Shown here: positions 17,399 to 26,270 of the stretch, piece by piece | Position numbering within the stretch: position 1 is the first letter of the stretch | Layout: the number at the start of each line of letters is the position of its first letter | The notes under the pieces: model-generated | Databases searched by the model: none | What the model saw: the letters and a program-made list of their open reading frames with translations, nothing else | Told to the model about the DNA's origin: nothing | Assembly (NCBI RefSeq): GCF_025989125.1 | Contig: NZ_JAPDNR010000001.1 | Coordinates: 5,506,087 to 5,570,086 of the forward strand | DNA length: 64,000 nucleotides | Reading direction: 5' to 3' | Origin: Chitinophaga nivalis | GTDB lineage: Bacteria > Bacteroidota > Bacteroidia > Chitinophagales > Chitinophagaceae | Position numbers and translations under genes: made by a program

Positions 17399-17575
17399 CT
17401 ATCCGAGGCAGTAACACTGACCATTATGACATTGGCCACCGAATCCGGATTGTGCCATACAGATCATATCACAATACCTTTTGGTGCATACGATCACATC
17501 ATTGCCGGCACCACCTTGTACCTTTTTCATAGCAGTACGGTTCATGGTTTTGCCAAAGGATTTTACAGGTTTCAT
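17399..17575 (-). CDS. Double-glycine-leader peptide with defensin-like Cys core
   Basis: A 58-codon gene. Residues 1-22 form a leader ending MKKVQGG, the double-glycine type cleaved by peptidase-containing ABC exporters. The 36-residue core has six cysteines (30, 35, 39, 49, 54, 56) with spacing C-x4-C-x3-C-x9-C-x4-C-x1-C. C-x3-C, then G-x-C (GGQC), then C-x-C is the cysteine-stabilised alpha/beta signature of invertebrate defensins and scorpion toxins; insect defensins also have the 9-residue third loop. Only a few bacterial relatives (such as AdDLP) are known to me. The likely product is a secreted disulfide-bonded antimicrobial or toxin peptide. The gene has its own terminator. No exporter, immunity gene or modifying enzyme is adjacent; the acylase ends 166 nt upstream on the same strand. 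Activity is inference. Confidence 0.75.
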   Translation of the reverse strand: MKPVKSFGKTMNRTAMKKVQGGAGNDVIVCTKRYCDMICMAQSGFGGQCHNGQCYCLG

Positions 17576-17741
17576 CTTTTACTGTTTTAACGTAAGTGGA
17601 ATCGGATCATGCACAGAATGGAGTTGATCATGATGCGCGCACCATTCGTGGAATCCAGGTTATCAGCAGTAAAGTAGGCAAGCTCGCTGCAACATAGGAG
17701 CACCCGGCACGCTTTAACAATTCCCTGACGAAAAATGCAGG

Positions 17742-19856
17742 CTACTTTATCTGTTTGATCTGCAGCTCTTCTTTCTCTTCCAGGTGTTGCAGCACCTCTT
17801 CCTGCTGCAACCAGGGCGTACGCAATTCCTGCCGGGATATCAGAGGTAACTGATCCCAGGCATGACGGCTGCCGGGCTGGGTGGCATTTCCATAACTCAG
17901 CGATACCCTGGCTTTGACTTGTTTGCCAAATTCCAATACGGCTACATAACTATCTCCTGCATCTGCCACCTTCTTTTTGTCAGCGCCGCGGGTATATTCT
18001 ATGACCCGGAAAACACCGTAGCGGTCTTCACTGCCATTGCCCGGATAATCTTCTCCGTTGCGGCCCCGCAACCGATATACTTCACCCCAGGCTACATCTG
18101 CTTTGCCATAATCCTGCGCTACAGCTATAGCAGCCGTTTTCAACAGCTCCACTGCCTGTGCCGGATCTTTCAATCCGGTAGGTGTACCTACCGGCGTAGC
18201 CACATTCCAGGCCTGCCGGTATCCTTTTCCTTTCAGCTGATCGAACCAGGTCACAAACAATACGCCCCCACGGCTCTCTGCACCAGCAGTACGATCCCAG
18301 GCTTTGAGGATAGCAGCTGCCTGCTGTACCGTTGCATCCGGATGTGCCTGTGCAGCGGCCAGCAACTCATCCAGCAAACGGTCGGTGGCTTCCATATGGG
18401 TATCATGTTTATCTGCGATGAGCTGATCGAAGGTGATCAGCGAGTCGGCCAGCAACATGCGGATACCGCGTTGCGGCCGCAAGCCCACTTCCAGCGGCGA
18501 CATGTAAGCCGGATAGTCACCGGATTGCAGTACTGCAGGATAGGTGCAGCTCCAGGGTGGGTCATTGGAGTTTTGCAGGAAACCGGAACGGGGATTCAAT
18601 AACTTCGGCATAGCTGCATAAGCATGTATTTTATGCCAGATATAAGATGAGCGGGTACCATCTACGGTCTGATGCCAGAACGACCAGTCACCGGTATCCC
18701 GTTTGGGTACCATACCGGCAAACGTATAACTGATATTACCGGCATCATCTGCATACATCACATTAAACATGGGTAACTGCATCAATTTCAGCGCGGCTTC
18801 AAACTGTTTCCAGTTCGTAGCCATCCCCATGCGGTGCCACTGATAAAGCAGATCGGGACTATCCATACCGGCTATACGAACAGCAAAGGCTTTTTTCCCT
18901 TTTTCCAGTACCGGTCCGTGCTGCGTATACCGGAGTACATGCGGTACTGCTTTCAGGCTGCCATCTGCCTGTTTCACCTGCAGGGTTATTTTCTTTTCCA
19001 CAAAAGGAACCGTACGGCCATCCAGCAGGTATCCCTGGTCCTGCAGGGTGAGTGCATAACGGTCTGCCGCATCAATGGTATTTACGGTGTGCGACCAGCC
19101 CAGGTGTTCATTGAAGGCAATGGCCAGCACCGGAATACCAATCAGGGTAGCGCCGTAGGTATGAAAACCCGGCGCATTCAGGTGCGCTTCAAAAAACAGG
19201 TATAAGTCTTTCCAGGGCAGATGCGGATTGGCCAGTAACATGGCATGGTGAGAAGCCGATTTAGAAGGCCCGATGGCCCAGGCATTGGAGCCTTGATTCA
19301 GGGAAGCGGTAACCGCTCCCAGTTCGCCCCTTGCCAGAAATTTCAGGTAGAGCACCCGGATCTTATGCCCCATTACATCATTCGCCGTAATCGGTAATAT
19401 AGGTTTATAAGGCGCTCCGATGGCTTCCGGATGGGCGGTGGCATAAGCATTCATACCTGCCACAAAAGCCTCCAGGTAATTGTTCATCTCTTTATGCTGG
19501 CGGCTACGGTGCTGCCGCGCCAGTTCGGGGACATCATACAATTGCACCAACTTATCTTCTGCCAGATAATTTTCACCCAGATAAGCGGCGGCGCGGCCTC
19601 TTGCCTGCGCATACAGGCGTAACAGGAGGTCCGCATGATTATGCATCTGTGCCCAGCCGAAGCTATAGTACATTTCCTGCAGGTTCTTTGCATATACATG
19701 GGGAACGCCATAGGTGTCCCAAAGAATGGTGGCTTTTCCGGTCTTGCCGGAGAGGGTCTTTTCAGCTGCAACGGGGCTTGCCTGTCGGGACCATGCGCCG
19801 GCTGCCTGCAATAACAAAGCAAACAGCATTACAGGCACTAACTTGTAACGGGTCAT
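17742..19856 (-). CDS. Penicillin acylase-family Ntn hydrolase
   Basis: A 704-residue precursor from the chosen ATG, which gives a clean signal peptide (MTRYKLVPVMLFALLLQAAGAWS); an ATG further upstream would add 35 residues without an export signal. The alpha chain contains WDTYGVPHVYAKNLQEMYYSFGWAQ-like sequence and RGRAAAYLGE. The nucleophile is Ser190 in NQGSNAWAIGPSK, the N-terminus of the beta chain after autocleavage. The beta chain keeps NPHLPW and a C-terminal DSYVAVLEFG segment. The family hydrolyses amide bonds of beta-lactams, aculeacin-type lipopeptides or acyl-homoserine lactones in the periplasm. Substrate is not assignable. The defensin-like peptide gene lies 166 nt downstream. 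Confidence 0.88.
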   Translation of the reverse strand: MTRYKLVPVMLFALLLQAAGAWSRQASPVAAEKTLSGKTGKATILWDTYGVPHVYAKNLQEMYYSFGWAQMHNHADLLLRLYAQARGRAAAYLGENYLAEDKLVQLYDVPELARQHRSRQHKEMNNYLEAFVAGMNAYATAHPEAIGAPYKPILPITANDVMGHKIRVLYLKFLARGELGAVTASLNQGSNAWAIGPSKSASHHAMLLANPHLPWKDLYLFFEAHLNAPGFHTYGATLIGIPVLAIAFNEHLGWSHTVNTIDAADRYALTLQDQGYLLDGRTVPFVEKKITLQVKQADGSLKAVPHVLRYTQHGPVLEKGKKAFAVRIAGMDSPDLLYQWHRMGMATNWKQFEAALKLMQLPMFNVMYADDAGNISYTFAGMVPKRDTGDWSFWHQTVDGTRSSYIWHKIHAYAAMPKLLNPRSGFLQNSNDPPWSCTYPAVLQSGDYPAYMSPLEVGLRPQRGIRMLLADSLITFDQLIADKHDTHMEATDRLLDELLAAAQAHPDATVQQAAAILKAWDRTAGAESRGGVLFVTWFDQLKGKGYRQAWNVATPVGTPTGLKDPAQAVELLKTAAIAVAQDYGKADVAWGEVYRLRGRNGEDYPGNGSEDRYGVFRVIEYTRGADKKKVADAGDSYVAVLEFGKQVKARVSLSYGNATQPGSRHAWDQLPLISRQELRTPWLQQEEVLQHLEEKEELQIKQIK

Positions 19857-20697
19857 TGATAGCGTATTTAAAATGAAAACTATACTTACCACCGGCATAC
19901 AGTGGTATACTCCTGTTGTTGTGTGATCTGCAGCGATGGCAGCAAACAGCCGGGTCATCATGTAGCTGATCAGGCATGGCTTTACCGCAAGGTGCAGGTG
20001 AAAATGGTTTATGTCAGGTTACACACGGGTCAACTACGGCTACTGCACATCTCATTTTTTCATACATGGAAAAGATATGCGGGCATTCAAAACGGGTTTC
20101 TCAATGTATCCTGAAATTAAACAACAACCGGCTGACTGACAAATATTTTATTCCCGTAGCTGGCGGGTAATCTTCGCCCCTGTTATCTTTCAAATGGTTA
20201 ATCTTTGTTATCGGCTTCCACCCTGCAAGCCTATACGAATTTTTATGCCAGGCCCGGGAATAGGCCGTTATCCGGGTGACAGGAAGCCCGGCTTACCCGG
20301 ATCCGGCCGGTGATTGCTGTCTTACATACCGCTAAACCGGCTTTTCAGCCGGCCTGTATATCACTTAAACAATAAAACATCCGAAAAAAAGTAAAGGCCC
20401 ATTATTTTTTTTCCGGCGGCATCCGGATAATGGTAAAATCTTGCTGATACAGCGATGCAGGGGCATTTTACGCCATAGCGACCGGATGGTCACCTATCCA
20501 GCTCACAGGTATCTTCTGTGATAATATCTTTATAATCTGTACAAAATAAACAAGAAAGTATTATTTTTAACTACTGTACACTTAGCCCGTACGCTTAAAA
20601 TTGATTACAAAAAGCAAATAAAATAGCGACAACCTTATTTCCTTTTGTAAAATTGTCCGATAAAAAATTTACAAACGCCTACTTAAACCCAAATCAC
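19857..20697. other. 841-bp intergenic stretch
   Basis: Upstream of the divergent acylase and TetR genes. It contains several short GC-rich dyads (CCGGC repeats around 20280-20350) but no hairpin with a T-run and no convincing small gene on either strand. Confidence 0.5.
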
Positions 20698-21372
20698 ATG
20701 TTTGCAACGCAAACGTTCCTCAATCTGCCACACAAACGCCAACAGCAAATCATTAACACCGCTGTGGAAGAATTTGCCCTGAAAGAGTATGAGAGCGCAT
20801 CCCTGTCTGCCATTGTACAAAAGCTGGCCCTTGCCAAAGGTAGTTTCTACCGGTACTTCAAAAACAAAGAGCACTTGTATCGTTATCTACTGAGCTACGT
20901 CGTCGACTTCCGGCTGGAAAAAGAAAAAGAATGGCTGCAGCCCCCGGCCAAAGACTTCTTTGCCCTACTCACGGAACGCTTCAAAGCGGAAATCAGGTTT
21001 GACCTCGCCTACCCTGGCTTCAGCAGTTTCCTCCACAATGTGGCACAGGAAAAAAACAGCGACGAGCTGGGCAACATCCAGGAATACCTGACAGCCAGTA
21101 TGATGAAACCCCTCATTCCGGCTATCGAAGAGCAGATTAAACTGGGACATATCCGGAAAGATATTCCTGCCACCCTGATGGCCTTCCAGGTATTACAGGT
21201 ACAACAAAACCTGTACAACTATCTGGCATTCGTTTATAAAATGGATTCCCGGAAAAATGTCAGACGGAAGAAAAAAGCATTTTCCCTGCCGGAAGAAGAT
21301 ATTCAACAGGCAGCTGCCGGCTTTGCCCTGTTACTCAAAAACGGCCTGCTGGCTCCCGGAAAGAAAAAATAA
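20698..21372 (+). CDS. TetR/AcrR-family transcriptional regulator
   Basis: A 224-residue protein from ATG (a TTG 45 nt upstream is in frame but gives an extension outside the HTH). The N-terminal HTH covers about 8-55: KRQQQIINTAVEEFALKEYESASLSAIVQKLALAKGSFYRYFKNKEHL has the canonical TetR pattern. The C-terminal ligand domain is helical and ends Lys-rich. Its target is unknown; the phosphoesterase starts 24 nt downstream and may share its transcript. No obvious palindromic operator was recognised upstream. Confidence 0.88.
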   Translation: MFATQTFLNLPHKRQQQIINTAVEEFALKEYESASLSAIVQKLALAKGSFYRYFKNKEHLYRYLLSYVVDFRLEKEKEWLQPPAKDFFALLTERFKAEIRFDLAYPGFSSFLHNVAQEKNSDELGNIQEYLTASMMKPLIPAIEEQIKLGHIRKDIPATLMAFQVLQVQQNLYNYLAFVYKMDSRKNVRRKKKAFSLPEEDIQQAAAGFALLLKNGLLAPGKKK

Positions 21373-21396
21373 GGATACGCGCACTAAACCATCAAT

Positions 21397-22164
21397 ATGA
21401 GCATTCAGGCACTTTCGGATCTGCACATCGATTACAGCGAAAATCTAAAATGGCTACAGGGGTTGTCCAGGTTGGATTATCAGCAGGATACCCTGATACT
21501 GGGCGGAGATATTTCTCATGAAATGAAATTAATAGAAACTGCTTTCTATCATCTCAAGAAAATTTTCAAGGAAGTTATTTTTGTTCCGGGTAACCATGAC
21601 CTCTGGATTGCCGGCAACCGGCAGCTGACATCATTGCAGAAGTTTGACCAGATCCGCCGGATGGCGGCAGTTTATGGCGTACATACCTCTACGTTATATC
21701 TCGACAACGTCACCATCATTCCTTTGCTGGGATGGTATGATTATTCATTTGGTCAACCTACCGAAATTGCCATACAAAGCTGGCAGGATTTCTATGCCTG
21801 TAACTGGGCAGGCTTCAACAGCGTAGCAGGCATCACCCAACACTTTCTCGCGCTGAATGAAACCAACCTGGCCTTACACAGACCAGGTATTCCTACCATC
21901 ACGTTTTCTCATTTTCTTCCCAGGATAGACCTGATGCCGGACTATATACCAGCAGACCGGCGTATTATTTATCCGTTCCTGGGCAGTAATGGTCTGGAAG
22001 CACAAATCAGAAAAGTAAATCCCATCATACATATTTACGGGCACAGTCATGTAAACGTAAAACGTACGATAGATGATGTCTTTTATATCAATAACGCTTT
22101 CGGCTATCCGGAGGAAACACGGATCACAGCCAAGCAGTTGCTGTGTGTGCATGATAGCAACTAA
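21397..22164 (+). CDS. Calcineurin-like metallophosphoesterase
   Basis: A 255-residue cytosolic protein with the complete dimetal phosphoesterase motif series: DLHIDY (8-13), GGDISH (about 37-42), GNHDLW (about 66-71), FSHFLPR and GHSHVN near the C-terminus. It probably hydrolyses a phosphomonoester or diester; the substrate is unknown. It is the second gene of a likely two-gene unit with the TetR regulator. Confidence 0.88.
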   Translation: MSIQALSDLHIDYSENLKWLQGLSRLDYQQDTLILGGDISHEMKLIETAFYHLKKIFKEVIFVPGNHDLWIAGNRQLTSLQKFDQIRRMAAVYGVHTSTLYLDNVTIIPLLGWYDYSFGQPTEIAIQSWQDFYACNWAGFNSVAGITQHFLALNETNLALHRPGIPTITFSHFLPRIDLMPDYIPADRRIIYPFLGSNGLEAQIRKVNPIIHIYGHSHVNVKRTIDDVFYINNAFGYPEETRITAKQLLCVHDSN

Positions 22165-22233
22165 TATTATCCCTCCGACGTGGTATATTCCGGAAGGCCC
22201 TTCACTGGCGCCTTCCGGGAATTACCTGTTTAT

Positions 22234-23235
22234 TTAATTCGTCCATATACCCACCATATGTGGGTGTTGACCGGTAGCCGTAACAGCACCGGCAGGTATT
22301 CCACTATCCGCGCTGCCATGACTGGCCGCCGCTACTGCGGCTGCCTGCGCAGGGCTTCCCTGCAACAGGGTCATCAGAAAAGTACATAGATAAGGGTCAC
22401 CGGCGCCTGGTAATTTCGGCCGCACAGGACCGCTGGCTGCGTAATATCCCAACAATTCATCTTTTGCATATACCATGGCATCTCCTTTACTACTGTTGAT
22501 GGTAGTAATATCAGCTCCCGTTAACGCATATACGGTCTTTCCTGCTACCTCCCAGGTACGGATATCTTCCTCCCTGTGCCGGTTGGGCAGCAACAACGGC
22601 GCTACTTCCACGGCACTTGTTTTTACCAGCACCGGCTGCAGGGAACGGTAACGATCTGGCCGACCCGTTTCTGCCACCAGTAAAACCGGATATTGTTTTT
22701 TCAATTGTTCCAGACAATCAATCACGCCTGTTGTCAATACCCCTTTATTATAATCTGCCAATACCACCACATCATAGGCCGAAAAAAAAGAAGCCAGTAT
22801 TTCCTGCAGGTGCTGCGCTGCAGCTGCCCCCATTGCGGTTGCTGTACCCGTATCATACCGCGCTATCAGCTGCTCCCCGGCCATGATATAAGTCCGGCTG
22901 CAGGTACGGCTTTCCGGCGAAGTAATGATAACAGGCGCCACCCCCTCCTGCTGCAATAATAAAACAAGTCGTTCTTTTTCGGGATCGTTGCCACCCGCAC
23001 CCAGTAGTGTAACGTTGGCGCCTGCACGCGCCAGACAAACGGCTGTAAACGCGGCCCCACCCGGTATATATGCTACTTCATCCACCTCTACGGCAGGTAT
23101 AACAGCCGATGATACCCTGGCGCCGTTATTGCCTTTCATGCACACGTCCAGTATCAGATCCCCTACTACCAGCACCGCCGGATGTTTTTTTCGTTCCCCT
23201 GTTTTTGTCAGAAACTGATCCATATACCAATTCAT
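22234..23235 (-). CDS. PfkB-family sugar kinase (RfaE1/HldE-like)
   Basis: A 333-residue ribokinase-fold kinase. The N-terminal sugar site is GGAAFTAVCLARAGANVTLLGAGGND (about 58-83). LADYNKGVLT (about 158-167) is the HldE/RfaE domain-I type segment. The anion-hole/catalytic motif is LPGAGDPYLCTFL (about 277-289), with the Asp base kept. The closest familiar relatives phosphorylate D-glycero-D-manno-heptose 7-phosphate for lipopolysaccharide core. No heptose nucleotidyltransferase domain is fused and no LPS genes are nearby, so the substrate is uncertain. An internal ATG 12 nt downstream is an alternative start. Confidence 0.82.
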   Translation of the reverse strand: MNWYMDQFLTKTGERKKHPAVLVVGDLILDVCMKGNNGARVSSAVIPAVEVDEVAYIPGGAAFTAVCLARAGANVTLLGAGGNDPEKERLVLLLQQEGVAPVIITSPESRTCSRTYIMAGEQLIARYDTGTATAMGAAAAQHLQEILASFFSAYDVVVLADYNKGVLTTGVIDCLEQLKKQYPVLLVAETGRPDRYRSLQPVLVKTSAVEVAPLLLPNRHREEDIRTWEVAGKTVYALTGADITTINSSKGDAMVYAKDELLGYYAASGPVRPKLPGAGDPYLCTFLMTLLQGSPAQAAAVAAASHGSADSGIPAGAVTATGQHPHMVGIWTN

Positions 23236-23529
23236 TTCACGTTGAAGAAAAATATAGCCTTACTTCCGGTTATACCATCAATAATTTTTGTCCGTGAAAA
23301 CATGCAATCAAAATGCCAGTAGTCTGGAACTGTCACCAAAAAATGCTTAATGTTTGTTAAAAGAAATAACCCCTTCTGTTTGCATGTCCGTATGATTACG
23401 CTAACATATCCGTTTGTTAAAGATTCCAGCTGTTCTATAATAATACGGATATCTGCCGCATCTACAACTGGATAAGTTGCCAGTCCGGCCATTTTTGACG
23501 GTATATACCTTTAGCCGTTACAGTTATTA

Positions 23530-23958
23530 TCATAGCCATTCAATAGTATATACGGCATGTGTAGTAACCTGGTCTGGACGTTCAAAAGAATAATCTACTT
23601 CCCGGCCGTTATTAAAACATAGCCATGCATGCCTGTCTGTCTGCAACCGGAAAAAACAAAGTCCTTCTCTGCCGGTATTCCCGCACCGGCCAATACCATA
23701 ACGGGTATGCCGGATTTCATTGCCGATCAATCTGCCCAATGCATCCTGCTGACGGTCTATAGATACCACGTCGTAACACTCCCCCGTAAAAGAGGAAGTC
23801 CAGGAGGAAGTGCGGGTAAATGAAAGGGTTTCATGATCGTCACGGATGGCCAGTGTGAAAGCATGTCGGGTATCTGCAAGGCTGATGTGAAAGCGTAGCT
23901 CCAGCAATACTCCCGCTGACATAACGCGGAGGATATCCACGATTCTAAAGTATTTCAT
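23530..23958 (-). CDS. Hypothetical protein
   Basis: About 142 residues from the ATG giving MKYFRIVDILRV; a further-upstream start would add ten residues. No recognised domain. The C-terminal half is rich in aromatic and charged strands (CFFRLQTDRHAWLCFNNG), consistent with a small beta protein. It has no signal peptide. It is upstream of the kinase gene on the same strand with a 294-nt gap, so linkage is weak. Confidence 0.55.
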   Translation of the reverse strand: MKYFRIVDILRVMSAGVLLELRFHISLADTRHAFTLAIRDDHETLSFTRTSSWTSSFTGECYDVVSIDRQQDALGRLIGNEIRHTRYGIGRCGNTGREGLCFFRLQTDRHAWLCFNNGREVDYSFERPDQVTTHAVYTIEWL

Positions 23959-24835
23959 CCCAGCTGTTTTATAGGGGTAAACGGACAAGATCAGGCAACG
24001 TCATAGCAGCCCGCCATCCCCAGCCCGGGAATTCCCGGGCTTAAGGTGCTGACAAGGCGGAACAGGGGCATCCTTATCAGCAAACAGCCTATAAGGGATA
24101 CCTCTCCTTTGGCGGAAGGAGTCGGCGCGCACCATGCAGACGCGCCGGAATAGCGACCGTTACATTACAGGCAACGGTAAACCGGCTGCCTGTAGTCATC
24201 CGCTTTACAATCAGCCGTACAAAAACTATCGTTCTTAATGGATACAGGGATAATAAGAACTTATATACAGCATTCACATTTACTACTGTCCGTTGATCGT
24301 TTAAACAAAACTATCATTAATTATCGCAGTGGAACACGATTAATTGACCAAACCGGACTTGCGCGGTGCGAAAGCCCCTAATATCCATATATGATGCCTC
24401 CGGATATCCTTCTTTTACCCTATAACGGGCAAGATAATACTCCCTTCGGCCGGCCTTGTTTTAGGATTTGGTAGGTACGATCCGGATATTCATACCTACC
24501 GTAGCTGATTTCGTCCATCAGTTTCTCCGGGAACAACCAGGTGCTGTATATTTGTCTCATATGTCTGCTACCAATCGTCTGCACACCATGCACTACAACA
24601 AAAAGACAGATCCAATATCAGGCTTATACGTCATTTTATTGTTACCTGCCTGGCCCAGTAATTGAAAAACGACCTTCACCTGGCCAGCGCACATCCCGGA
24701 AAGTACCTATTTATCAGTGCCAGGCACCACTGCTGATGTACGGAGGCCTTCTGCTAATCTATACCGAAATACACCTGCCAGCAATCCCAGTCAGGATTAC
24801 CCTGCTGTGTATTCATTCATTTCATCAACGACCAA
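23959..24835. other. 877-bp intergenic stretch with perfect palindrome
   Basis: There is no convincing gene. It contains a 20-bp perfect palindrome at 24022-24041 (listed separately) and a GGTAGGTA/TACCTACC inverted repeat around 24471-24500. Short open frames here lack recognisable products. Confidence 0.5.
24022..24041. repeat. 20-bp perfect palindrome
   Basis: AGCCCGGGAATTCCCGGGCT is self-complementary over its whole length with no loop and no adjoining T-run. It is 64 nt upstream of the hypothetical gene at 23530-23958. It could be a dimeric-protein site or chance; no second copy was noticed in the window. Confidence 0.6.
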
Positions 24836-25867
24836 ATGAATTCTGCTTATTCTATCTCTTCCAAACAAAAAAAGATCGGCTACCATATCCTGTTTTGGGT
24901 ATGCTATACTTTGTTGAATCATTTTATTACTTTCAGCCGGCATAACGGTCATGCCTATATACAGGATAGTATTGGCCAGTACCTGGTAGCGGCCCTCATC
25001 TTCTATTGCAATACGAATTACACACTACCGGTATTTTTTGCCCGTAAACGTTATCGCGCTTTCGCACTTGCTGTAATACTGTTATCATTTTTCTCTTTCG
25101 GCATTAAACTAATCCTGTACCTCAAAATATTACCGTTGTTCGGATTGCCGGCGATGTCGGATAGCCTGCCGTCATTGTATCTGATGAATAGCTGGTGGTG
25201 GTACCAATATACCTTATGGGGATTCGGCTATTGGTTTGTTAAAACCACGCTCGCCAGAGAGCGGGAAAAATCGCTGCTGGTCAATGAAAATATGGCCGCT
25301 GAATATGCCTATCTCAAAGCACAGATCAATCCGCACTTCCTCTATAATGTATTGAATTTTTTTTATGCCCGGGCGCTCAATCTTTCCGCAGAACTGGCAG
25401 ATGGTATCCTGAACCTCGCTGATATCATGCGTTACATTATCAACAATGAAGGCAATGAGCTGAAACGTATTCCGCTGTATAAGGAAATAGAACAGATCAA
25501 TAATGTCATCCGCATCCATCAGCTACGTTTTAACCAGGAGCTGAAAGTTACTTTCATTGCGGAAGATGATTATACGCATGTGAAGATTAATCCTTTTATA
25601 CTGATAACCCTGGTAGAAAATGCTTTTAAACACAGAGAGCTGCTACACAGCAAATCGCTGGTGATAAAACTGAATTACGATCCCTGTATCGCTTTGCTAC
25701 AGCTGTTTATCAGCCATGAAAAAACAATCGTTCCGCATACCCCTCCTGCAGATGTTGGCATGGAAGACCTGCGAAGGCGGCTGCAACTGATTTATAAAGA
25801 AAAATACCACCTGTTCGTTCAGGACGATCATCAACATTATGAGATCAATCTTTCTATTTATTTATGA
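24836..25867 (+). CDS. LytS-like sensor histidine kinase
   Basis: A 343-residue membrane kinase. About four hydrophobic helices span residues 15-138. The His_kinase (LytS/YehU) domain follows with AQINPHFLYN, in which His167 is the phosphoacceptor. An HATPase region has LVENAFKH (about 252-259) and a weak G-box MEDLRRRLQLIY. Such kinases normally pair with LytTR regulators; none follows here. The next gene is an unrelated hybrid kinase, so this one is an orphan in the window. Confidence 0.85.
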   Translation: MNSAYSISSKQKKIGYHILFWVCYTLLNHFITFSRHNGHAYIQDSIGQYLVAALIFYCNTNYTLPVFFARKRYRAFALAVILLSFFSFGIKLILYLKILPLFGLPAMSDSLPSLYLMNSWWWYQYTLWGFGYWFVKTTLAREREKSLLVNENMAAEYAYLKAQINPHFLYNVLNFFYARALNLSAELADGILNLADIMRYIINNEGNELKRIPLYKEIEQINNVIRIHQLRFNQELKVTFIAEDDYTHVKINPFILITLVENAFKHRELLHSKSLVIKLNYDPCIALLQLFISHEKTIVPHTPPADVGMEDLRRRLQLIYKEKYHLFVQDDHQHYEINLSIYL

Positions 25868-26270
25868 TGATGATATCGGGATTGATCAGGAATAATGTAC
25901 AAACAGAGATGGATCTATAGGTGTCCTTTCCTTGTCCGGAAATTCACGCTTATGGAAGCGGCCCGGATAATTCACGAACCAAAAAACCGTGCGCCTGATC
26001 CCGGATATATATCAACCCGACAGCAACGATATCAGACGCATCGAGGTCATCGGCGGCAAATACAAAATAGTGTAGTAATACGACGGTAGCACTGCTTTTT
26101 ATTACCGGTTTTGAACACAAAAAATAGTATATTAGCCGGGTACAACTGAAACTATTGCCAACAACTGATTAGTAACGCGCCGCTTTATTTTTGGGAAGAC
26201 ACCTGATCATGAACCCTGATACGATTATTCAGCATTTTTGTAATCTCATTTTTTAGTTCCTGCAACTCCT
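25868..26270. other. 403-bp stretch with possible gene relic
   Basis: Downstream of the orphan LytS-like kinase. A plus-strand frame without a start codon (25971-26075) reads KTVRLIPDIYQPDSNDIRRI and ends IGGKYKIV at a stop. Its composition is protein-like and may be the broken 3' end of a lost gene. Otherwise nothing is recognised. Confidence 0.4.

Noticed and set aside
17107..17532. 141-codon plus-strand frame
   Set aside because: It is antisense to the defensin-like peptide gene and reads through its terminator; composition is not protein-like.
7573..20247. Similar 19-21 nt strings (AAGCCTATACG, A/T spacer, TTTTTATG) in two intergenic regions (near 7573 and 20227)
   Set aside because: Only two short, imperfect copies; not enough to call a dispersed repeat.
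23232..23492. 86-codon minus-strand frame overlapping the PfkB start by an ATGA
   Set aside because: The overlap looks tempting, but no family, signal or conserved segment is visible; it may be a chance frame in the 5' region of the kinase gene.
24089..24277. 62-codon minus-strand frame with hydrophobic start
   Set aside because: No conserved segment or promoter seen; the Arg-rich end looks like a random GC-rich frame.
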